The notes under the pieces: generated by a model
What the model was told of the DNA's origin: nothing
What the model saw: only the letters and a program-made list of their open reading frames with translations
Databases searched by the model: none
Source: Litoreibacter janthinus
Lineage (GTDB): Bacteria; Pseudomonadota; Alphaproteobacteria; Rhodobacterales; Rhodobacteraceae
Assembly (NCBI RefSeq): GCF_900111945.1
Contig: NZ_FOYO01000001.1
Coordinates: 162,251 to 226,250 of the forward strand
Length of the DNA: 64,000 nt
Direction: 5' to 3'
Shown: piece by piece, positions 51,770 to 60,986 of the stretch
Layout: every line of letters starts with the position of its first letter
Numbering within the stretch: the stretch's first letter is position 1
Translations under genes and position numbers: made by a program

Positions 51770-52948
51770 ATGGACGCACGGGTTATAATCATCGGCGCAG
51801 GCGCTGCGGGCATGATGTGCGCGATTGAAGCAGCGCGACGCGGGCGCTCGGTTTTGGTACTCGATCACGCCAAAGCGGCAGGCGAAAAGATCCGCATTTC
51901 CGGCGGTGGGCGGTGCAACTTCACCAACCTCGATATCCAGCCTGAACGGTTCTTGTCGCAAAATCCACGCTTCGCGCTTTCGGCCCTCAAGCGGTTTACG
52001 CAATGGGATTTTATCGCGATGGTCGATGCAGCGGGTATTCCGTGGCATGAGAAAACGCTTGGCCAGTTGTTCTGCGATCGGTCCGCCAACGACATCATCG
52101 CCCTGCTGCTTGATCAGATGGAAAAAGCGGGCGCGCGCCTCAGGTTGAACGCCACTGTTCACGAGGTCGGCCAGTCAACTGACGGTAGGTTCCAGATAGA
52201 AAGCTCGGCCGGAGCGCTGACCTGCGAGAGCCTCGTGATTGCCAGCGGCGGTAAGTCCATTCCAAAAATGGGCGCGTCAGGCTTTGGCTACCGCGTGGCG
52301 GAGCAATTCGGCCTGCCGCTGATCGAAACACGCCCTGGCCTCGTTCCCCTGACCTTTGCCGAACAAGAACTGGCTCAGACCCGCCCGTTGGCCGGAACGT
52401 CCGTTCAGGCGGAGGTGGCTTGTAACGCCGCAAGGTTCAGCGAGGGGCTACTTTTCACCCATCGCGGACTATCGGGGCCATCGATACTCCAAGCGTCGTC
52501 CTACTGGAGGGAAGGCGATGCCCTCACCGTCAATCTGGCTGCAGGATCGGATGTTGTCGCTGAATTGAGCGCAATGCGCACAGAAGCTGGGCGGGTGTCA
52601 GTCAAGAACGCACTCGCGCGGATCATCCCTGAAAAGCTCGCGGCAATTGCGGTCGCAGAAACTGGATTACACGGAAATCTGGCGGATCAGAGCAATGCCG
52701 CCTTGGAGGTCTTAGGCGCACGGGTGCATGGATGGCGCATCAAGCCTGTCGGCTCGGAAGGATATCGAACCGCAGAGGTCACGCTTGGGGGTGTAGATAC
52801 AGACGCGTTGGATGCGAAAACGATGCAATCCCGATCTGTGCAGGGCCTGTACTTCATCGGCGAAGTTGTTGACGTGACCGGCTGGCTCGGCGGTTACAAC
52901 TTCCAGTGGGCGTGGTCCTCTGGCTGGGCCGCTGGGCAGGTTGCCTGA
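51770..52948 (+). CDS. HI0933/YhiN-family FAD flavoprotein
   Basis: 392 residues from ATG 51770 (an in-frame ATG at 51734 is less likely, because the Rossmann motif normally starts near residue 5). N-terminal FAD site VIIIGAGAAGMMCAIEAARR, then KIRISGGGRCNFTNLD, VIASGGKSIPKMGASGFGYR, and C-terminal GLYFIGEVVDVTGWLGGYNF, FQWAWSSGWAAG. This is the conserved NAD(P)/FAD-dependent oxidoreductase family YhiN; its substrate is not established. First chromosomal gene to the right of tRNA-Gln. Confidence 0.92.
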   Translation: MDARVIIIGAGAAGMMCAIEAARRGRSVLVLDHAKAAGEKIRISGGGRCNFTNLDIQPERFLSQNPRFALSALKRFTQWDFIAMVDAAGIPWHEKTLGQLFCDRSANDIIALLLDQMEKAGARLRLNATVHEVGQSTDGRFQIESSAGALTCESLVIASGGKSIPKMGASGFGYRVAEQFGLPLIETRPGLVPLTFAEQELAQTRPLAGTSVQAEVACNAARFSEGLLFTHRGLSGPSILQASSYWREGDALTVNLAAGSDVVAELSAMRTEAGRVSVKNALARIIPEKLAAIAVAETGLHGNLADQSNAALEVLGARVHGWRIKPVGSEGYRTAEVTLGGVDTDALDAKTMQSRSVQGLYFIGEVVDVTGWLGGYNFQWAWSSGWAAGQVA

Positions 52949-52972
52949 TCTCCGGACCTAATCCCCCGCGCG

Positions 52973-53806
52973 CTAAACGCGGCAGGGGTCGGCTTTTGCC
53001 AAAGCGTCAAATTGCATCAGGCCTTTGATGAGCGCAGCCATTTGATCCAACGGGATCATGTTCGGGCCGTCCGATGGGGCATTGTCGGGATCTTCGTGAG
53101 TTTCGATGAACACGCCCGCAATGCCAAGACTGACCGCCGCGCGTGCCATCACTGGCGCAAATTCTCGTTGACCTCCGGTCGAGCCGCCCTTCCCGCCCGG
53201 TTGTTGCACCGAATGGGTCGCGTCCATGATCACCGGATAGCCACCCTTCGCCATCGTGGGAAGGGCGCGCATGTCTGCCACCAGCGCGTTGTAGCCAAAG
53301 GACGTGCCGCGTTCGGTCAATAGGATGTTGGTATTGCCGGTGCTTTCCACCTTGGAGACCACATTCGGCATGTCCCACGGGGCCAAGAACTGGCCCTTCT
53401 TGATATTGACCACAGCACCCGTTTCGCCAGCGGCAATAAGCAGGTCGGTCTGGCGACACAAGAACGCCGGAATTTGCATCACGGTCACCGCTTGCGCGAC
53501 GGCTGCGCAGTGCTCTGGAGCGTGAACGTCGGTCAGGGTCGGGCAGCCGATTTCAGCGCGCACTTCGTCCATGACGCGCAGTCCTTCATCGATACCAAGA
53601 CCACGTTTACCAGACAGCGATGTCCGGTTGGCCTTGTCATAGCTCGCCTTGAACACATAGCCCGCGCCCGCTTCTGCACAGACCTTTGCCATGGTTTCCG
53701 CGATCATCAGGGCGTGGTCGAGGCTTTCCAACTGGCAAGGCCCAGCAATCACCGTCAAGGGCAGGTCATTGCTGCATTTGAGCGCGCCGATATGGATGGT
53801 TTTCAT
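52973..53806 (-). CDS. kdsA: 3-deoxy-8-phosphooctulonate synthase
   Basis: 277 residues. Condenses phosphoenolpyruvate and arabinose 5-phosphate to Kdo-8-phosphate. Motifs: VIAGPCQLESLDHALMIAE, FKASYDKANRTS, GRG-type KRGLGIDEGL, TDVHAPEHCA, IPAFLCRQTDLL, VNIKKGQFLAPWDM, TERGTSFGYNALVADMRA, DATHSVQQPGG. Last gene of a minus-strand run after the KpsT/KpsE-like exporter genes, where Kdo may serve as linker of an exported polysaccharide as well as in lipopolysaccharide. Confidence 0.96.
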   Translation of the reverse strand: MKTIHIGALKCSNDLPLTVIAGPCQLESLDHALMIAETMAKVCAEAGAGYVFKASYDKANRTSLSGKRGLGIDEGLRVMDEVRAEIGCPTLTDVHAPEHCAAVAQAVTVMQIPAFLCRQTDLLIAAGETGAVVNIKKGQFLAPWDMPNVVSKVESTGNTNILLTERGTSFGYNALVADMRALPTMAKGGYPVIMDATHSVQQPGGKGGSTGGQREFAPVMARAAVSLGIAGVFIETHEDPDNAPSDGPNMIPLDQMAALIKGLMQFDALAKADPCRV

Positions 53807-53811
53807 GGGAA

Positions 53812-55491
53812 TTACACCTGTTCGCGAAGGATGGAGGCCGTCAGCGAGACCATCAGGTAAATTCCGGCGAAGATCAAGAAGGCCAGAATGGTGTTCTCAA
53901 AGGAACGCGGATAAGTCGGCTCGTCGGGGGCCACTGGGCTCACGCCCACCGACAGGTAACGCACCTGACGATTGGCTTCCAAGCGGGCGGCTTCAAACTG
54001 CGCCTCTGCAGCAGCGAGGAATTCCTGACGCATCGCCAGATCCCCCTGCGCCACCATCAGTTCTCCCGAGATACGCGCAAGTGATCCGGTGTTGGCATTG
54101 CTCTCGGTGAGTTGCGCACGGTATTCCGCGATGAGCTTTTGAAGCTCCCCGATCTTGTTTTCCGATGCGCTGACTTTTGCTTGGTTCGGACGCGGGTTTG
54201 CAAGGAACTGCTGCAACGAAATGCGTTCGGTCAAAAGCTCGGTCTCAAGCTGGGTGATCTGTCCGAAAATTGCCTGCACTTCGCTCTCGGGGCTCAACAC
54301 GCCCAGCTTTTCCTGAAGTTCGATTATGCGCTCTTGAGCGGCCCGCATCTTTTCTTCGGCTTCGATGCGGCTCTCTGCAGCTCCGTCCATCTGATCCCCG
54401 CGCAAGCGCGATGTCAGTTGGTCGACACGCTCTTCGGCGTAGTTGATAAGTTTCTTGGAAAACGCAGCGGATGTTTCAGGGTCAGCGGCGCTGACTTCCA
54501 TCTTGATCACGCCCTCGGCAGGGTCGTAGCCGATCCTGACGTGTTTTTTGTAAAGCGAGTAAGCCGCCTCGTTGGTGCTATCGAGCTCAATGCGTTGAAG
54601 CGCGTCAATATTCGCTTGCGAGAAATGGGTTTTGAACCCTTCGTCCTCGTTCAGACGCACCATCGCGTCCCGCGACTGAAGGTAACCCTGAACGGTGATA
54701 CTGTCCTGCGATGTCGCGAGCCCCGTTCCAGAGAACAGACCGCCCAGCTGACCGGCAGAGGATGGCTCTGCGGTCTGAATGATGAACTCTGACTTGGTGG
54801 CGTACATAGGTGTCGCCACGAGGTAGTAATAGTATCCGGCAACAAAGGTCGGGAGCATCACAAATACCATCATCCGGATGGCCAGCAGCGTCGCACGGCG
54901 GCGACGGCGTTTCGCGATATCGCGTTGGATTGCCATAATATCAGAGGCGCGGCGATCCTCAGTTATTACTTCCGTCGAAGGCAAGGACGGCTTCACGGAA
55001 ACCGTTGAGGGAAGTTGCGTCTTCGCTGTCTCCCCGTCATCCAGTCCGGTTTTATCAGGGACCACCAACTCCAGCATGTTGGAGCGTTTGAAAGGGTCGA
55101 TCCCCTTTTCGCGCAGCAACCGCACCGCATCATAGTCGGATACAGGCGCTAGCCCCTGCTTTTGCGCGACGCGCCGCGCCATACGCAATTGGCGCCCCGT
55201 AAGTCCTTCGCGACGGATCGCATCGATAACTTCTGCGGGTGATTGTGGGGGCACTGAAGGAGCTTCCGTGGCGTCTGGCGAAGACCGGAAATCCTGTGCC
55301 CCAAACCCGTCGTCACGGGGCGTGTCGAACATCATTTCCTCTTTCTGCAAAACCTCAGCCACTGCGGCTTTGGCCGCGTCAAGGGACGGCGCAGCGACGG
55401 TGTCCGATGCAGTCGGTGCAGCACGCATCATCGGCGAAGCCCCTTCGCTGCGACGGATGCGATACTTCTTAGCTTTGGGTTTCGTAGTCAT
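53812..55491 (-). CDS. kpsE: Capsule polysaccharide export inner-membrane protein (KpsE/BexC type)
   Basis: 559 residues. Long, low-complexity cytosolic N-terminus (~190 residues, containing LTGRQLRMARRVAQKQGLAP), membrane segment at about 205-228 (MMVFVMLPTFVAGYYYYLVA), periplasmic region with ATPMYATKSEFIIQ, coiled coil (about 370-500) and a second membrane segment near the C-terminus (ILAFLIFAGIYLMVSLTASI). This is the polysaccharide co-polymerase layout that links the ABC exporter to the outer-membrane channel. The N-terminal extension is longer than in E. coli KpsE. Confidence 0.87.
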   Translation of the reverse strand: MTTKPKAKKYRIRRSEGASPMMRAAPTASDTVAAPSLDAAKAAVAEVLQKEEMMFDTPRDDGFGAQDFRSSPDATEAPSVPPQSPAEVIDAIRREGLTGRQLRMARRVAQKQGLAPVSDYDAVRLLREKGIDPFKRSNMLELVVPDKTGLDDGETAKTQLPSTVSVKPSLPSTEVITEDRRASDIMAIQRDIAKRRRRRATLLAIRMMVFVMLPTFVAGYYYYLVATPMYATKSEFIIQTAEPSSAGQLGGLFSGTGLATSQDSITVQGYLQSRDAMVRLNEDEGFKTHFSQANIDALQRIELDSTNEAAYSLYKKHVRIGYDPAEGVIKMEVSAADPETSAAFSKKLINYAEERVDQLTSRLRGDQMDGAAESRIEAEEKMRAAQERIIELQEKLGVLSPESEVQAIFGQITQLETELLTERISLQQFLANPRPNQAKVSASENKIGELQKLIAEYRAQLTESNANTGSLARISGELMVAQGDLAMRQEFLAAAEAQFEAARLEANRQVRYLSVGVSPVAPDEPTYPRSFENTILAFLIFAGIYLMVSLTASILREQV

Positions 55492-56128
55492 ACAGTCGCT
55501 TCGCTTCTTCCAAGGTGTCGAACATCACCAGCTTGCCCTTGCTCAGGACCGCCGCTGACCGACAGAATTTCTCCAGCGTTTCCGCCTGATGGGATACCAC
55601 AATCACCGTGGCCTTCTTCAACCGATCTTTGAGGATGGAGCCCGCCTTGCGGTTAAACTCCACGTCGGTGGTGGCTGGCATGCCTTCGTCGATAAGGTAG
55701 ATGTCAAATTCCAACGCCAGCATGAGCGCAAATGTGAACCGCGCCTTCATACCCTGGCTGTAAGTGCCAACCGGCATGTCGAAGTATTCCTCTAGCCCGC
55801 ACAAGTACCGGCAGAAGGCTTCGATATAGTCGGGATCAAGGGAGTAGAGCTTGGCAATGTAACGCGCATTTTCGCGGGCCGTGTGCTTGGGCACGACGCC
55901 TCCCATGAAGCCCAGCGGGAACGAGATACGTGACGTGCGAATGATTTCGCCCTCGTCCGGCTTCTCTAGCCCCGCCATCATGTTGATAATTGTCGTCTTG
56001 CCAGTCCCGTTCGGCGCAAGAATTCCTATGGAATGACCCAGTTCCACGCGAAAGGACGCGCGGTCAAGGATCACCTTGCGCTGCGTGCCAGTCCAGAAAG
56101 ACTTGCTGACGTCCTGAAACTCTATCAT
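55469..56128 (-). CDS. kpsT: Capsule polysaccharide ABC transporter ATPase (KpsT type)
   Basis: 219 residues. Walker A GILAPNGTGKTTIINMMAG, signature YSQGMKARFTFALML, Walker B IYLIDEGMPATTDVEF, switch His in VVSHQAETLEKF. The size and the SQGMKAR signature fit KpsT/BexA. It overlaps kpsE by 23 bases. The partner permease KpsM is not next to it in this window. Confidence 0.92.
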   Translation of the reverse strand: MIEFQDVSKSFWTGTQRKVILDRASFRVELGHSIGILAPNGTGKTTIINMMAGLEKPDEGEIIRTSRISFPLGFMGGVVPKHTARENARYIAKLYSLDPDYIEAFCRYLCGLEEYFDMPVGTYSQGMKARFTFALMLALEFDIYLIDEGMPATTDVEFNRKAGSILKDRLKKATVIVVSHQAETLEKFCRSAAVLSKGKLVMFDTLEEAKRLYDYETQS

Positions 56129-56330
56129 CTCCGGGGAAACCCCCTACCTCATCTAGTCCGCATGTCCCCTGCGGATCCTTTGGGGCATTCTAGGCACCCT
56201 TTAAGGCCGCATTATGTCGGATCGGCCCCCTACATTTCAACGCTATAACGTTAAATAAGGCGTGAATCGAACAAGACGGCACAGTTTATTGCGCCAACTT
56301 GCGAAACAATCACACTGTCAGAGGCGGAAA

Positions 56331-57629
56331 TTAGCCGTGTTGTTTCTCAACCCGACACAGTTTTCCGACCAATATCGAGATCAACGCCGCAGCAAACGAG
56401 AACAGTGCGCCCATTTTCGCCGCGTCCTGAACAGGCCCTGCGTCAAACGCGACGGAGGCCACGAACAACGATACCGTGAAGCCGATAGCGGCCACACAGC
56501 CGATCACAACTAGATCGATGATACGCATCCCTTGCGGAATTCCTAAGCCCAATGGTCGCGCAGCGACCCATCCGAACAGCAAGATGCCCACAGGTTTGCC
56601 GATCATCAGCCCCGCCAGCACCAGCCACGTCGCAGCGCCCATAGAACTAAACTCCACCCCCGCATTCAGCAGCCCGAAGAAGAACAGAATGATTTCAACC
56701 GGATGCTTCAGCGCATGCTCAATTTGGTTGAGCAAGTCGGTCAGATATTGCTCGGCTTCCGAGAAGATGCCGAATGCGCGGTCCGCGTGCGGAATGGTAG
56801 GTACAATCGGCAGCAGGCCCAAAGCAGGATGCAGGCCGCTTTCGGCAAAGCCATACCAGCTCAGACAGGCCGCAATCAGGTAGGGCACAAAGTGCAACTT
56901 GGTACGCACAAAGGTCGACACAGGGCGTTCCTGATTACCGCGATCCAGTTTGCGGGGCAGCCAGTTGGCCAGAACAAACACACCAACAGATGCAGCGAGG
57001 GACAGCAGAAGCCACTCTGGCGCAAGGTCGCCCGACGGGTAGAAGATCGCCAAGATCACAAGACCAGCGGCGTCGTCCGCAATTGCAAGCAACAGTAAGA
57101 AGCGCACTGCTGGGTGGCCCGCGCCGAATACCATGCGGCCCACAAGGTAGCTGAATGCAATGTCAGTCGCGGTCGGGATGGCCCAGCCATTTGCGACTGC
57201 GTCGTAGGTGTCCGAGCCCATAAAATAGGCCAGACCAAGATACACAGCGATAGGGCCGAACATGCCGCCTGCCGTCGCAAACAAGGGCGTTGCCGCCTTC
57301 TTGCCACGCAGCGACCCTTTCTCGAGGATTACGGCCTCCCAGACTTCTTTCGCAGCGATCGCGAAGAACAAGGCCATGAGCAAGTCGTTGACGAGGTAGT
57401 GCAGGCTCAACACCTTGGTAATGTCGCCCACTTCGTATCTCTCATAGCCCTCGCCATAGGACTTGGCCCAGTAGGAATAATCCATACCGATCCAGTCATT
57501 GAACCACAGCGGGTGCTCGACGAAATGGTGATAACCAAGAGGATCGGAATTCGCCCATAAAAGCGCGATAACGGCGCCGAGGATCAGCAACAAGGAATAG
57601 TTGGTGACAAAATTCCAGACGCGATACAT
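56331..57629 (-). CDS. nhaA: Na+/H+ antiporter NhaA
   Basis: 432 residues, about 12 membrane segments. NhaA landmarks: VNDLLMALFFAIAAKEVWEA, PTATDIAFSYLVGRMVFG, LLLAIADDAAGLVILAIFYP with the adjacent Asp pair, and IGKPVGILLFGW. An N-terminal insert after the first helix (GYHHFVEHPLWFNDWIGMDY) is longer than in E. coli. Exports Na+ in exchange for protons. Confidence 0.93.
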   Translation of the reverse strand: MYRVWNFVTNYSLLLILGAVIALLWANSDPLGYHHFVEHPLWFNDWIGMDYSYWAKSYGEGYERYEVGDITKVLSLHYLVNDLLMALFFAIAAKEVWEAVILEKGSLRGKKAATPLFATAGGMFGPIAVYLGLAYFMGSDTYDAVANGWAIPTATDIAFSYLVGRMVFGAGHPAVRFLLLLAIADDAAGLVILAIFYPSGDLAPEWLLLSLAASVGVFVLANWLPRKLDRGNQERPVSTFVRTKLHFVPYLIAACLSWYGFAESGLHPALGLLPIVPTIPHADRAFGIFSEAEQYLTDLLNQIEHALKHPVEIILFFFGLLNAGVEFSSMGAATWLVLAGLMIGKPVGILLFGWVAARPLGLGIPQGMRIIDLVVIGCVAAIGFTVSLFVASVAFDAGPVQDAAKMGALFSFAAALISILVGKLCRVEKQHG

Positions 57630-57636
57630 GCCGCTT

Positions 57637-57664
57637 CCCCGCTCTTGGTCTCTAAGAAGCGGGG
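57637..57664. other. Hairpin upstream of nhaA
   Basis: CCCCGCT(C)TT ... AAGAAGCGGGG inverted repeat in the gap between the permease stop and the nhaA start. No T-run on either side, so it is not a clear terminator; it may be a 5' leader structure of nhaA. Confidence 0.3.
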
Positions 57665-57695
57665 TTAAAGCAATCTCAAGCGCGGGGCAATGAAC

Positions 57696-58718
57696 TCAGG
57701 CAACTGCATTCCAAATCAGGCCCGCAAACACGCTACCGACAAAAGCGAAGCCCAGATAGGCCGCGAAAACCCGTGGTTTGACCAACGCCCAAACCGCAAT
57801 GGCAGCAGGAATACAGCTGACACCGCCCGCAAGCATGAACGACATCGCGGCACCGTTGCTCATCCCTTGCGTCAGAAGCGCATCCACCAGTGGAACCGCC
57901 GCATAACCGTTCAGGTAAGCCGGTGCGCCGACCAGCGCGCCCAGAAGAATTGGCCCAACGCCGGAGCCGCCAAGAACCGACGACACCAAATCCGCTGGCA
58001 CATACCGAAGCATGATGTTTTCCAAAAGGTAGGCCAAGAACAGCCATTTGGCGAGGAAGGCAAGGTTCTCCAGCGCTGCAGATTTAAATACCGCCACACG
58101 CTTGGGATCCTGCCAGAAGCGCCAGTTCGGCGTACCTTTGAAGGGTGATCCACACCCACACCCGCCCTGCGTGACTTCCCTCAATGGGTCAGCAAACAAC
58201 GCAGTCTTTGCAAATGTCATCGTTGCGAACCCGCCGAACAAGCCCAAGCCGACCGCCGCCAATGTCTTCGCAATCGCGAAATCAAACCCAAGTGTGCCCG
58301 AAGTTATTAAGAACATCGCGGGGTCCATCAACGGCGACGCCAGCCAGAACGCCATCACAGCGGACAGTGGAACGCCAGCGACCAACAACGCCGCAATAAA
58401 GGGGATCACCTCACACGAACAGAACGGGGCCAACCCGCCAAGAGCGGCAGCCAGAAAGATCATACGGGTTTCGCGCCCCTTGAAGGCCTCTGCAACCACC
58501 GCCTCGGCGCCGGTCGCCTTGAGATATCCAATCGCCAATACCGCAAAGATGATGAACCCCGCCGTATGCCCAAGTGCCTCGAAGGTCCCTGTGAGAATCG
58601 GCAACCCTTGTGGCGGGTCGAGCAAGAAGACCAAGGCCAGAACTAATGCGCTGGCGACCCAAACTTTGGGCAGTTTGTTCCAGAATGCAGGTGCAGGGGC
58701 TTGCGTGAGATCAGCCAT
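57696..58718 (-). CDS. ArsP-like (DUF318) permease
   Basis: 340 residues from ATG 58718, overlapping the arsR-family stop by 8 bases. About 8-10 membrane segments. Features of the permease family: LGGLAPFCSCEVIPFIAALL, GVPLSAVMAFWLASPLMDPA, cytosolic loop with TQGGCGCGSPF, and GAPAYLNGYAAVPLVDALL. Family members (ArsP and relatives) export organoarsenicals or other thiophilic compounds; the substrate here is not known. The Cys pairs CSC and CGC may bind it. Operon with an ArsR regulator. Confidence 0.85.
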   Translation of the reverse strand: MADLTQAPAPAFWNKLPKVWVASALVLALVFLLDPPQGLPILTGTFEALGHTAGFIIFAVLAIGYLKATGAEAVVAEAFKGRETRMIFLAAALGGLAPFCSCEVIPFIAALLVAGVPLSAVMAFWLASPLMDPAMFLITSGTLGFDFAIAKTLAAVGLGLFGGFATMTFAKTALFADPLREVTQGGCGCGSPFKGTPNWRFWQDPKRVAVFKSAALENLAFLAKWLFLAYLLENIMLRYVPADLVSSVLGGSGVGPILLGALVGAPAYLNGYAAVPLVDALLTQGMSNGAAMSFMLAGGVSCIPAAIAVWALVKPRVFAAYLGFAFVGSVFAGLIWNAVA

Positions 58719-59043
58719 GTTTGTGGTCCTCAAGATCGGCGCAGCATTCCGCCAGTAAAAAGTCGTTCAGTCGTTTGAAGGTCGCATAATCGGCCATTGC
58801 GCAGATGATAGAGCGACCCTGACGCGTTTGGCGGATCAATCCAGCCTGCGCCAGAATCTTCAGATGGTGGGTCAAATTCGCCCCGCTCAGCCCCGTTGCG
58901 TCCCCCAATGCGCCAATGTTCATCCCTTTGTCGCCCGCCCGTGTGAGGGTGCGCAGCAAGGACAGGCGTTGTTCGGAACCAAGAGCCGCATAAGCGCTCG
59001 CAGCTTGGACAAGGGACAGACTCGGGTCGGTAAATGATTTCAT
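58711..59043 (-). CDS. ArsR-family transcriptional regulator
   Basis: 110 residues, winged helix: ALGSEQRLSLLRTLTRAGDK, ALGDATGLSGANLTHHLKIL, AQAGLIRQTRQGRSIICAMA. C-terminal ECCADLEDHKHG offers a Cys-Cys/His metalloid site. A TATAATTATAGAAATA stretch with dyad symmetry just upstream of its start (about 59041-59065) could be the operator. Presumably represses itself and the permease. Confidence 0.9.
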   Translation of the reverse strand: MKSFTDPSLSLVQAASAYAALGSEQRLSLLRTLTRAGDKGMNIGALGDATGLSGANLTHHLKILAQAGLIRQTRQGRSIICAMADYATFKRLNDFLLAECCADLEDHKHG

Positions 59044-59266
59044 ATTTCTATAATTATAGAAATATTAAAACTTCGCAACAGCTTTGTGTGATTGTTCGGG
59101 TGCTCGCTCGTTTACTTTGCCCCCAACACAACGCGCTGTTCCATTTTGCCGTGCAGTTTGCCCTTGCCGCATCCGCCTTGTGGCAATACCCGATGGTGCA
59201 ACAAAACCCGTGGTCCTAGGTGAAGCCAAACTTCGCCAAGACACCGCGCGAAGAAGGGCCGGCCTC

Positions 59267-60046
59267 ATGAACACACCGCTTGATCAAGCCCATACCGCAA
59301 TGGACGCCTCTCCCGAAGACGACGCCGCGCGCCTGCGCTTCTACGAACGCTTGGGCGACTCAGAGCTGTTCTTGCTGTTGGAGGCCGAACCCGATGGCGA
59401 TCAAATCTCCCCTCATGTGTTCGAAGTCGAAGACGCGTCATATATTCTAGCCTTCGACCGTGAACAGCGGCTCGCAGAGTTTGCCGAAGGCTCCGCCCCC
59501 TATGTCGGCCTGTCGGGTCGCGCGTTGGCGGAAATGCTCGCAGGTCAGAACCTGGGTCTAGGTGTCAACTTGGGTGTCGCGCCGTCGTCCATCCTGATCC
59601 CTCCGGCCGCCGTAGATTGGTTACACACAACCCTGTCCCACGCCCCGGCCGAAGCGGCAGAGATCCCAACCGAAATCACTCCACCGAAGGGCCTACCAGA
59701 CAGCCTTGTCACCGCCATCGACATGAAGCTCACCACCGCCGCTGGCCTTGCCCAATGTGCGTATCTGGCAGGTGTGACCTATGCGAGCGGTCAAAGGTCG
59801 CACATTTTGGCATTTGTCGGGGCGGAACCTGCGGCGGAAACCGCGCTCGCCCGCGCCGCGAACGAAGCGCTGGTGTTTTCCGGTATCGAAGCAGGCGCAT
59901 TGGACGTGGCGTTCTTTGATGCGAGCCACCCCATCGTCGGTGCGCTCGAGGCCCAAGCATTGCGTTTCGATTTGCCGCAGCCGATCCAACCAACTGAGCG
60001 CCCAGCGCCAGGAAGTGACCCCTCAAAACCGCCGAAACTCGTCTAG
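59267..60046 (+). CDS. SseB-family protein
   Basis: 259 residues from ATG 59267, preceded by GAAGAAGG; the frame is open further upstream to 59084 but that part has no protein character. SseB-type features: RLRFYERLGDSELFLLLEAE, YILAFDREQRLAEFAEGSAP, VGLSGRALAEMLAGQNLGLG, and a C-terminal repeat-like domain. Function of the family is unclear. Convergent with ghrA, only one base between stops. Confidence 0.82.
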   Translation: MNTPLDQAHTAMDASPEDDAARLRFYERLGDSELFLLLEAEPDGDQISPHVFEVEDASYILAFDREQRLAEFAEGSAPYVGLSGRALAEMLAGQNLGLGVNLGVAPSSILIPPAAVDWLHTTLSHAPAEAAEIPTEITPPKGLPDSLVTAIDMKLTTAAGLAQCAYLAGVTYASGQRSHILAFVGAEPAAETALARAANEALVFSGIEAGALDVAFFDASHPIVGALEAQALRFDLPQPIQPTERPAPGSDPSKPPKLV

Positions 60047-60047
60047 G

Positions 60048-60983
60048 TCAGTAGCCCGCCGCGCGATCCACGATATGGATGAACGGCTCCCCTGCTTCAC
60101 CACGTCGGATATTCTCGGCAATCACGTCAGACGCTGTCGTCGCTTTGGTCTCTGCCGCGATGTGAGGTGTGACCGTGACCTTGGGATGTGACCAGAAAAC
60201 GTGCCCCGCCGGCAGCGGCTCGATGCGGAATACATCAAGCGTCGCGTGAGCCAGCTGGCCACTATCAAGCGCCGCGATCAAAGCAGTGTCGTCGACCAGC
60301 GGGCCGCGACCGGGATTAACCACGAAGCCGCCGCGCTTCATCAGCGCCATACCCTCTGCGTTCAGAACATTCTCAGTTGCGGGCGTGTCGGGGAGCAGCA
60401 GGGCCACCATCGTCGCGTCCCGCAAAGCATCAGCCAATCCGTCCGCCCCGTGATGACAAGTCACACCATCAACGTCCTTGGGCCCCCGCGCCCAGCCATG
60501 GACGTCAAAATTCAACTGTGCCAGGGCCTGCGCACATGCTGCCCCCAAGGCGCCCAACCCAAGCACGCAAACTTTGCGATCCCGCGCCAATGGGGCGACA
60601 GTTCCGGCGCGCCACACTCCATCCTGTCCTAAGATATTTTGGTCAATGCCCAAATGGTATCGCAGCACGTGCCCCGTCACCCACTCGACCATGCTTTCGG
60701 TCAGGCCATGGTCCACCATGCGGCACAGCGGGACAGTGAGGGTCGGATTGTCGACCATCGTCTCCACACCAGCCCACAAGCTCAGAACCGCCTTTAGCTT
60801 GGTAAACGGGGCAAAATCACTGACAGGGCCGTTGGGCGCATAGACGATGTAGTCCACTTCTTCCGGCGCGAACTCCGTGGCAAGCCGCGCATCAAGGCCC
60901 GCTTTGGTAAGGGCCGCGCGTAGCGGCGCCTCATATTCGGCCCAACGTTTAGAAAGGGCCGAGAACAACACATTCACCATCAC
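60048..60983 (-). CDS. ghrA: Glyoxylate/hydroxypyruvate reductase A
   Basis: 311 residues (start at 60983 or the adjacent ATG at 60980). D-isomer-specific 2-hydroxyacid dehydrogenase: NAD(P) site VCVLGLGALGAACAQALAQL, catalytic NPGRGPLVDDTALIAALDSG and HPKVTVTPHIAAETK with the catalytic His. LWAGVETM and RMVDHGLTESMVEWV are typical of the GhrA branch. Reduces glyoxylate and hydroxypyruvate. Confidence 0.92.
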   Translation of the reverse strand: MMVNVLFSALSKRWAEYEAPLRAALTKAGLDARLATEFAPEEVDYIVYAPNGPVSDFAPFTKLKAVLSLWAGVETMVDNPTLTVPLCRMVDHGLTESMVEWVTGHVLRYHLGIDQNILGQDGVWRAGTVAPLARDRKVCVLGLGALGAACAQALAQLNFDVHGWARGPKDVDGVTCHHGADGLADALRDATMVALLLPDTPATENVLNAEGMALMKRGGFVVNPGRGPLVDDTALIAALDSGQLAHATLDVFRIEPLPAGHVFWSHPKVTVTPHIAAETKATTASDVIAENIRRGEAGEPFIHIVDRAAGY

Positions 60984-60986
60984 CCG

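Noticed and set aside
57637-57664. Terminator between the permease and nhaA
   Set aside because: Stem is good but no T-run follows on either strand; kept only as a hairpin.
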